Below the pieces are notes generated by a model that had not been told where the DNA came from, searched no databases, and was given only the letters and a program-made list of their open reading frames with translations. A stretch of 10,751 bases of DNA, taken from contig CAYSQO010000065.1 of NCBI GenBank assembly GCA_964433315.1, forward strand, positions 1 through 10,751, written 5' to 3'. The DNA is from Aquariibacter sp964433315. GTDB lineage: Bacteria > Pseudomonadota > Gammaproteobacteria > Burkholderiales > Burkholderiaceae_C. How positions within the stretch are numbered: the stretch's first letter is position 1; each line of letters starts with the position of its first letter. The position numbers and the translations under genes are program-made. Positions 6,637 through 10,751 of this stretch are shown here, one piece after another.

Positions 6637-6869
6637 CTGCACTCTTTTCCATGAGTGCCTGGGCGGCCTCTCCAGAAGCCGCCTTCGCCCATCGTCTCAC
6701 CCGCCCCTGGTCCGTCGCGTATGCCGCGGACCCCCTGCACGGCGCACCGGTTGATCCGGCTCCCGTGGCTTGCCGTCGGTTGGTCGATGTTCACCCAACC
6801 CTCGGGTTTCGAGGTGCCGAGCACCCGACCCGAGCACGACGGAACCGCCGCACCCCGGCGGAAGCTGCG
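6637..6869 (+). other. long structured 5' leader of the DEAD-box helicase gene
   Basis: The 276-nt gap 6594-6869 is non-coding as far as I can tell. It contains: GGCGGC (6662-6667) pairing with GCCGCC (6678-6683), with an alternative TGGGCG (6660-6665) to CGCCCA (6686-6691); a nested hairpin with a 7-bp outer stem CTCGGGT/ACCCGAG (6801-6807, 6828-6834) around a 5-bp inner stem GGTGC/GCACC (6813-6817, 6821-6825); and CCGCCG/CGGCGG (6845-6850, 6856-6861), which touches the ribosome binding site. One frame stays open from an ATG at 6651, but the peptide has no helicase-like content and no Shine-Dalgarno precedes that ATG. Long structured leaders are known for other DEAD-box helicase genes such as E. 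coli deaD. Confidence 0.5.
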
Positions 6870-8387
6870 ATGACGACCCTTGATGCGGCCGCGGGCCACG
6901 CCATGTCTTTTCTTGCCGAGGCTGAAGCAGCCCAGGCGCCCCTGAACACCGTGCAGGAAGTGGCCGAGCCGGTCGCGACCGAGCCCCAGGCCCCGAACGC
7001 CTTCCTCGCCCTCGGCCTGATCCAGCCGCTGGTCGATGCCGTGGCCGCCCTCGGCTACACCACGCCCACCCCGGTGCAGGCGCAGGCCGTGCCCTCGGCC
7101 CTGGCCGGCGGCGACTGGATGGTCTCCAGCCAGACCGGCAGCGGCAAGACCGCCGCCTTCCTGCTGCCCGTGCTGCAACGCCTGCTGACCCTGCCGCCGG
7201 CGGCCGCCTCGCGGGTGGCCGCGCCGCGCGCCGTCGTGCTGTGCCCGACCCGCGAACTGGCCCAGCAGGTCGCCTCCGACGCCATCGACCTGATGCGCGG
7301 CGTCAGCGCCGCGATGCGCAGCGCCAGCAAGCACGACAAGGTGCGCGATGCCGTCCGCGGCCTGCGCGTGGCCACCGTTGTCGGCGGCATGGCCTACGGC
7401 AAGCAGCTCTTCGACCTGCGCGGCGCCGACCTGGTGGTCGCCACCCCGGGTCGCCTGCTTGACCTGCAGGACCGCAAGCAGATCCGCCTGGACCTCTGCC
7501 ACATGCTGGTGGTCGACGAGGCCGACCGCATGCTCGACCTCGGCTTCGCCGAGGACCTGGCGGCCCTCCACGACGCCACCGCCCATCGCGAGCAGACCAT
7601 GATGTTCTCGGCCACCTTCGCGCCGCGCATCATGACCCTGGCCACCCGCGTCATGCGCGAGCCGGGCCGCCTGGAGCTGGCCACCGCCCAGGACCGCCAC
7701 AGCGACATCGCCCAGACCCTGCACTGGGCCGACAACCTGAGCCACAAGCACAAGCTGCTCGAGCACTGGCTGCGCGACGTGGCGCTGGAGCAGGCCGTGG
7801 TCTTCGCCAGCACCCAGGTCGACACCGAGGCCCTGGCCGAGACCCTGCAGCAGATGGGCTACTCCGCCGTGGCCCTGCACGGCGCCATGCCCCAGGGCGT
7901 GCGCAACCGCCGCCTGCAGAACCTGCGCGATGGCCACATCCGCGTCCTGGTGGCCACCGACGTGGCCGCCCGCGGCATCGACGTGCCGACCATCAGCCAC
8001 GTGATCAACTTCGGTCTGCCGATGAAGGCCGAGGACTACGTGCACCGCATCGGCCGCACCGGCCGTGCCGGCCGCAGCGGTCATGCGATCACCATCGCCG
8101 AGCACCGCGAGCGCGCCAAGATCCGCGCCATCGAGGCCTACACCCGCCAGACCCTGGCCCCGACCGTGATCCCCGGCCTGGAGCCGACCCCGCAGGCCCC
8201 GAAGCCGCGTCGCGACAAGCCGATGCCCGGCTTCCGCAAGGGCCAGGGCCGCGCCGCGGGTGGCGGCCGCTGGGCCGAGGGGGGTGGCGGCTTCGGCGGC
8301 CCGCGCCCCGAAGGCGGCGCGCCGCGTGGCGACCGGGGCCCCGGCGGCTTCCGCAACGACCGCGGTCCGCGCGGCGGCGGTCGCTGA
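6870..8387 (+). CDS. DEAD-box ATP-dependent RNA helicase with RGG-rich tail
   Basis: 505 aa. Cytoplasmic RNA-dependent ATPase that unwinds short RNA duplexes, probably in ribosome assembly, mRNA decay or cold adaptation. Seen: Q-motif region FLALGLIQPLV...TPTPVQAQAVP (45-75); motif I SQTGSGKT (87-94); motif Ia PTREL (126-130); TPGR; motif II DEAD (216-219); motif III SAT (247-249); motif V ATDVAARGID (362-371); motif VI HRIGRTGRAGR (392-402). All are intact. Residues about 445-505 are a basic Gly/Arg/Pro tail with RGD, RGP and RGGG units, a likely RNA-binding extension. It is RhlE-like in organisation, but I do not assign a symbol. ATG 6870 has GGAAG 5 nt upstream; ATG 6903 is possible, and ATG 6651 would add 73 unconvincing residues. 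It appears monocistronic, with a long leader and a strong palindromic terminator. Confidence 0.9.
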   Translation: MTTLDAAAGHAMSFLAEAEAAQAPLNTVQEVAEPVATEPQAPNAFLALGLIQPLVDAVAALGYTTPTPVQAQAVPSALAGGDWMVSSQTGSGKTAAFLLPVLQRLLTLPPAAASRVAAPRAVVLCPTRELAQQVASDAIDLMRGVSAAMRSASKHDKVRDAVRGLRVATVVGGMAYGKQLFDLRGADLVVATPGRLLDLQDRKQIRLDLCHMLVVDEADRMLDLGFAEDLAALHDATAHREQTMMFSATFAPRIMTLATRVMREPGRLELATAQDRHSDIAQTLHWADNLSHKHKLLEHWLRDVALEQAVVFASTQVDTEALAETLQQMGYSAVALHGAMPQGVRNRRLQNLRDGHIRVLVATDVAARGIDVPTISHVINFGLPMKAEDYVHRIGRTGRAGRSGHAITIAEHRERAKIRAIEAYTRQTLAPTVIPGLEPTPQAPKPRRDKPMPGFRKGQGRAAGGGRWAEGGGGFGGPRPEGGAPRGDRGPGGFRNDRGPRGGGR

Positions 8388-8400
8388 GATCGCACCGTGT

Positions 8401-8419
8401 CGCGGGCCCCGGGCCCGCG
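8401..8419. repeat. 19-bp inverted repeat before the terminator
   Basis: CGCGGGCCC (8401-8409) and GGGCCCGCG (8411-8419) are perfect complements around one base. It follows the helicase stop by 13 nt and could form a hairpin of about 8 bp that adds to the terminator just downstream. No T-run follows it. Confidence 0.45.
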
Positions 8420-8425
8420 GCAGGA

Positions 8426-8463
8426 CATGAAAAAGGGCGGCCCGCGGGCCGCCCTTTTTCATG
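8426..8463. terminator. bidirectional intrinsic terminator, perfect 38-bp palindrome
   Basis: A perfect palindrome centred between 8444 and 8445. The core GGGCGGCCCG / CGGGCCGCCC is flanked by AAAAA on the left and TTTTT on the right, then by CATG at both ends. Each strand therefore reads as a GC stem followed by a T-run. It lies between the convergent helicase (+) and zinc-ribbon (-) genes and should stop both transcripts. Confidence 0.9.
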
Positions 8464-8490
8464 GTCCGCCCGCATGCAGCGGGCCGGGAC

Positions 8491-8766
8491 TCAGGCGCTG
8501 AAGAGCTTGGCGCCGCAGTTCTCGCAGCTGCCGCTGCAGGCCACGCGGTTGGAGCCGCAGTGGTGGCAGGTCAGCTTGCCCTGGATCTGGTTGGAGGGAT
8601 GGGCCTTGCGGTAAGCCTGGACATCGCCCAGCGCCGGCACGCTGGCCGGCGGGGTGGGGCTGGCCGCCGCGACGGCCGGCTCGGCGGCCGAGCCCCCGCC
8701 GCGGCGCAGGATGAAGAAGACCACCGCCGCAACGGCGAGGGCAATGATCAGGGTCTGGGCGTCCAT
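8491..8766 (-). CDS. small membrane-anchored zinc-ribbon protein
   Basis: 91 aa. Seen: one N-terminal transmembrane segment (residues about 5-20, LIIALAVAAVVFFIL) followed by positive RR, which predicts the C-terminal part on the cytoplasmic side; an Ala/Pro-rich linker (25-45); a short conserved-looking patch LGDVQAYRKAHPSNQIQGKLTC; and a zinc-ribbon with CHHC (C67, C70) and CENC (C81, C84), plus an extra C77. The function is not known to me; similar short proteins in betaproteobacteria are annotated as hypothetical or zinc-ribbon proteins. ATG 8766 is chosen because GGAGA lies 8 nt upstream on the minus strand; an upstream frame start at 8862 would add an unlikely Pro/His-rich leader. It has its own good sigma-70-like promoter and shares a terminator with the convergent helicase gene. 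Confidence 0.8.
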   Translation of the reverse strand: MDAQTLIIALAVAAVVFFILRRGGGSAAEPAVAAASPTPPASVPALGDVQAYRKAHPSNQIQGKLTCHHCGSNRVACSGSCENCGAKLFSA

Positions 8767-8885
8767 GGTGCTTGTCTCCGGGTGAGGGCTTGCGAGCCGC
8801 TTCAAGTGGTCGTGGTGAGGGCCGGCCGGCCTGCCGGCTGGCCTCCCGGCGTCTGGGCGCATCTGCGCGCGCGCCAGGCGGGCGC

Positions 8886-8914
8886 AGGATAGTCCAGCGT
8901 CCCCGGGGGGGCAA
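8886..8914 (-). promoter_or_regulatory. sigma-70-like promoter of the zinc-ribbon gene
   Basis: On the minus strand TTGCCC (8909-8914) and TATCCT (8886-8891) are separated by exactly 17 bp. Transcription should start near 8879, giving a leader of about 112 nt. This is the best-formed promoter in the window. Confidence 0.55.
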
Positions 8915-8919
8915 TTGTC

Positions 8920-8925
8920 TAGACT
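8920..8925 (+). promoter_or_regulatory. -10 element of the lipoprotein gene
   Basis: TAGACT within GTCTAGAC ends 6 nt before the ATG at 8932, so transcription would begin at or next to the start codon. A leaderless mRNA is suggested, in line with the absence of a Shine-Dalgarno (only a C-run, 8926-8931). No clear -35 is seen. Confidence 0.4.
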
Positions 8926-8931
8926 CCCCCC

Positions 8932-9453
8932 ATGCCCGACCCTCGAACCCTGGCCCCGCAGGGCCCCGCCCCCCGCTCCGTCGCCCGCCGCCGCCTGGCC
9001 GGCCGGCTGCTCCTGGCGGCCGCACTGCCCCTGGCGGGCTGCATCGTCATCCCGCTGCGCGATCCGCTGCGCGTGCAGGTGGTCGGCATCGAGCCGCTGC
9101 CCGGGGCCGGCCTGGAATGGCGCTTCGGCGTCAAGCTACGCCTGCTCAATCCCAACGACGTGGAGCTGGACTACAGCGGCGTCTTCCTGGAACTCGATGT
9201 CGCGGGCAAGCCCCTGGGCAGCGGCATCAGCGACATCAAGGGCCGGCTGACGCCCTTCGGCGAGACCCAGCTCTTCGTGCCAGTCACCGTGACCGCGCTC
9301 GATGCCCTGCGCCAGGCGCTGCGGGTGGTCGAGGGCAAGGACGGCCGCCGCCTCGACTACGTGCTGCGCGGCAAGGTCGGCGTCGGCGGCGTGCTGGGCG
9401 AACGCCGCTTCGAGACCCGCGGCGAGCTGACGCTGCCCGCCGGCATGCGCTGA
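8932..9453 (+). CDS. LEA14/WHy-type lipoprotein
   Basis: 173 aa. Seen: basic N-terminus ending ARRRLAGR, hydrophobic stretch LLLAAALPLAG, and a lipobox LAGC with lipidated cysteine at C37, so a signal-peptidase II lipoprotein. The residue after the cysteine is Ile, not Asp, so outer-membrane sorting by Lol is expected. The mature part has the LEA type 2 (PF03168) pattern: IEPLPGAGLEWRFGVKLRLLNPNDVELDYSGVFLELDVAGKPLGSG, then FGETQLFVPVTVTALDALR and a closing beta segment. The family has an immunoglobulin-like beta sandwich; bacterial members are linked to stress or desiccation by analogy with plants, but the role is unknown. ATG 8932 is the only reasonable start. The signal peptide n-region is long (about 25 residues). 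It is divergent from the zinc-ribbon gene and convergent with the PPOX gene. Confidence 0.82.
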   Translation: MPDPRTLAPQGPAPRSVARRRLAGRLLLAAALPLAGCIVIPLRDPLRVQVVGIEPLPGAGLEWRFGVKLRLLNPNDVELDYSGVFLELDVAGKPLGSGISDIKGRLTPFGETQLFVPVTVTALDALRQALRVVEGKDGRRLDYVLRGKVGVGGVLGERRFETRGELTLPAGMR

Positions 9454-9457
9454 GGCC

Positions 9458-9503
9458 CGGCCCGCCGGGGCCGTCCCGCGGCGGCTCGCCGGCCGGCGGA
9501 CGG
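9458..9503. terminator. stem-loops between convergent lipoprotein and PPOX genes
   Basis: CGGCCC/GGGCCG (9458-9463, 9468-9473) forms a 6-bp hairpin. CCGTCC/GGACGG (9471-9476, 9498-9503) can enclose CGGCG/CGCCG (9479-9483, 9487-9491). Both sit in the 52-nt gap between stop codons. There is no T-run on either strand, so confidence in intrinsic termination is low. Confidence 0.3.
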
Positions 9504-9505
9504 GC

Positions 9506-10168
9506 TCAGGCCTTGGGATCGCCGCAGGCCACCTGGCCGAACCAGATCTCGATCGAGATGGTGCCGCCCTCGCGGGCGGCGCGGCCCTGGTCGGCGGCGG
9601 GCAGATCGTCCTGCAGCAGGTCGATGCGCTTCCATCCGGCCAGCGGCACCGGGTCCTCGGGCTGCGGCACGTAGCGCGAGGGCGCTTCCTTGCGGTAGCG
9701 GTGGATGTAGCGCGGGCAGTTCGGCCAGACCGCCTGCACCGCCACCCGCACCAGCAGCTGGGCGCCGGGCCAGTCGGCGAGCGCGGCCGGGTCGGTGTCG
9801 AGCCGCGCCTCGCCCTGCACCCGGATGCGGTTGGGGGTCTCGAAGTCGATGAAGAGCAGGCCCACCTTGGCGGTGGCGGCCAGGTTACCCATCGACAGGA
9901 ACATGCCGTTGCCGTCGTAGGACGGGAAGATCAGGCTCTTCTCGTCCGGGCTGCGCACGAAGCCCGGTGCGCCGCCCTTGTAGGAGACGGTGGGCATGCC
10001 CTGCGCGTCGACGCTGGACAGGAAGAACATGTCGCGGCCGGCGATGAAGGCGCGGTCGGCCTCGCTCAGGCTGTCGTGCAGCGCGATGGCCTCGACCTTG
10101 TCGGCGATGCGGCGGGTGTCGTACTGGTCCTGCAGCGCGCGCTGCGCGGGTCCGAAGAGTCGGCTCAT
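9506..10168 (-). CDS. pyridoxamine 5'-phosphate oxidase (PPOX)-family flavin-binding protein
   Basis: 220 aa. Seen: FIAGRDMFFLSSVDAQGMPTVSYKGGAPGFV (about 41-71), the first strands of an FMN-binding split barrel; SLIFPSYDGNGMFLSMGNL (78-96); VGLLFIDFETPNRIRVQGEA (102-121); and WPNCPRYIHRY (148-158). These fit the broad PPOX/split-barrel family rather than true PdxH, since the PdxH substrate motifs are not evident. Such proteins bind FMN, F420 or heme-related ligands; substrate unknown. Cytoplasmic, no signal peptide. ATG 10168 is chosen because AGGAG lies about 5 nt upstream on the minus strand; a longer frame from 10264 would add 32 low-complexity residues. It is downstream of the partial beta-barrel gene on the same strand, with a 157-nt gap, so co-transcription is possible but not obvious. 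Confidence 0.85.
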   Translation of the reverse strand: MSRLFGPAQRALQDQYDTRRIADKVEAIALHDSLSEADRAFIAGRDMFFLSSVDAQGMPTVSYKGGAPGFVRSPDEKSLIFPSYDGNGMFLSMGNLAATAKVGLLFIDFETPNRIRVQGEARLDTDPAALADWPGAQLLVRVAVQAVWPNCPRYIHRYRKEAPSRYVPQPEDPVPLAGWKRIDLLQDDLPAADQGRAAREGGTISIEIWFGQVACGDPKA

Positions 10169-10194
10169 GGGGGCTCCTGGGCGGCCGGGAAGGG

Positions 10195-10224
10195 GGCCGG
10201 TCCCCGCGCGGGGCGGGGCCGGCC
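10195..10224 (-). other. GC hairpin in the gap upstream of the PPOX gene
   Basis: GGCCGG (10195-10200) pairs with CCGGCC (10219-10224) around a nested CCCC/GGGG hairpin (10202-10205, 10210-10213). It sits 27 nt before the PPOX start and 100 nt after the end of the beta-barrel gene, so it may end that transcript or structure the PPOX leader. No T-run. A weak minus-strand TTGTCA (10279-10284) has no good -10 at 17 bp. Confidence 0.25.
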
Positions 10225-10325
10225 AAGCCCGAGCGAGCCTCGCGGCCCCGGCGCGCCAGGGCAAGCCGGCAAGTCCGCCTTGACAAGCCCCGCCGCGCGG
10301 GCCGTCGGCCTGACGCGCCGCGCGC

Positions 10326-10751
10326 TCAGTGGCTGTGCAGCAGCGTGGGCAGGGCCCAGCGCAGCCGCAGGGCCAGCACGTTCTGCGCCGTGCCCGAGAC
10401 CGACTCGCGCGCGCCCTCCACGCTCAGGCGCCAGCCGGGCGCCGGCGTCCAGCCCAGCATCAGCGCATGGCGCCAGGAGCGGCTCTCGCCGTCCAGGCCG
10501 GCGTCGCGCACGATCAGCGTCGCGCCCGGACCGACCACGGTGTTGCGGCCGTTGAGCGTCTCGCTGCGCAGGGCCAGCTCCCAGGCGGCATGCGGCGCCC
10601 AGCCCGCCTCCAGCCAGCCGCCCCAGCCGCGGCCGCGGTAGCGGGTGTCGCCGTTGCGGCCGTAGAGGTCGCCGTCCTCCGCGCGGTGCAGGCCGGCGGC
10701 GACGAAGCGCCACTCGGGCAGGGCGGCCGGCCGCCACTGCAGGCTGCCGCC
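10326..10751 (-). CDS. C-terminal part of a likely outer-membrane beta-barrel protein (partial)
   Basis: The last 141 residues, open at the right window edge; the start lies outside. Seen: alternating polar/hydrophobic strands typical of a beta-barrel, for example WRFVAAGLHRAED, GWGGWLEAGWAP, AWELALRSETLNGRN, HALMLGWTPAPGWRLSVEGA and NVLALRLRWALP, joined by short Gly/Asp/Asn turns (DGDLYGRNGDTRYRGRG). The gene ends at TGA 10326-10328 with residues LLHSH, not the usual C-terminal aromatic residue of outer-membrane barrels; a histidine-bearing end after the last strand is seen in some porin or TonB-receptor-like proteins. The exact family (porin, efflux or receptor) cannot be told from this fragment. 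Strong strand and composition signals favour this frame over the overlapping longer Arg/Ala-rich frame that starts at 10737. Confidence 0.65.
   Translation of the reverse strand, partial: GGSLQWRPAALPEWRFVAAGLHRAEDGDLYGRNGDTRYRGRGWGGWLEAGWAPHAAWELALRSETLNGRNTVVGPGATLIVRDAGLDGESRSWRHALMLGWTPAPGWRLSVEGARESVSGTAQNVLALRLRWALPTLLHSH

Noticed and set aside
5214..8462. A 1082-codon minus-strand open frame opposite waaA and the helicase
   Set aside because: Both plus-strand genes carry complete family motifs; the antisense peptide is low-complexity Gly/Ala/Gln/His and spans two genes and their gap, so it is a shadow.
10165..10737. A 190-codon minus-strand frame at the right end
   Set aside because: Arg/Ala/Gly-rich and overlapping the frame with clear beta-strand alternation; it also runs through the PPOX ribosome binding site.

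Overview
The window is a very GC-rich stretch of bacterial chromosome of a housekeeping type. The G+C bias, the tupBC/ModE-like locus, waaA beside an AlgC-type phosphohexomutase, the AGGAG-type ribosome binding sites and the general protein style fit a Gram-negative betaproteobacterium, most likely a Burkholderiales member of the Rubrivivax/Leptothrix type. That placement is inference; no rRNA or other marker gene is present. I see no mobile element, tRNA, CRISPR array or toxin/defence island.

Layout. Left part (73-2813): a ModE-like regulator on the minus strand (LysR-type winged helix plus a PBP-like sensor domain) faces away from tupB and tupC, the permease and ATPase of a tungstate-type ABC importer. 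The two divergent units share a short AT-rich island that carries an imperfect inverted repeat. The periplasmic binding protein TupA is not in the window. Next (2901-3713) is a single AIM24/TIGR00266-family protein. Then comes an envelope-sugar pair (3845-6593): phosphomannomutase/phosphoglucomutase followed, with a 17-nt overlap, by the Kdo transferase WaaA (KdtA). These supply sugar-1-phosphates and put Kdo on lipid A.

Middle-right (6594-8387): a DEAD-box RNA helicase with an RGG-rich tail, preceded by a 276-nt non-coding stretch that holds a candidate -10 element and several strong stem-loops, one of them touching the ribosome binding site. It converges on a small membrane-anchored zinc-ribbon protein (8491-8766, minus) across a perfect 38-bp palindrome that should terminate transcription both ways. 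The zinc-ribbon gene is divergent from a LEA14-type lipoprotein gene (8932-9453); the two promoters lie within 40 bp of each other and the lipoprotein mRNA may be leaderless. The right end holds a PPOX-family flavin split-barrel protein (9506-10168, minus) and the 3' part of a likely outer-membrane beta-barrel gene (10326-10751, minus) that runs off the window.

Most of the content is conventional. The best candidates for something not yet described are regulatory: the structured helicase leader, a near-palindromic AAACCT(C)AGGGTT element found in two intergenic sites, and the shared tup/regulator operator.
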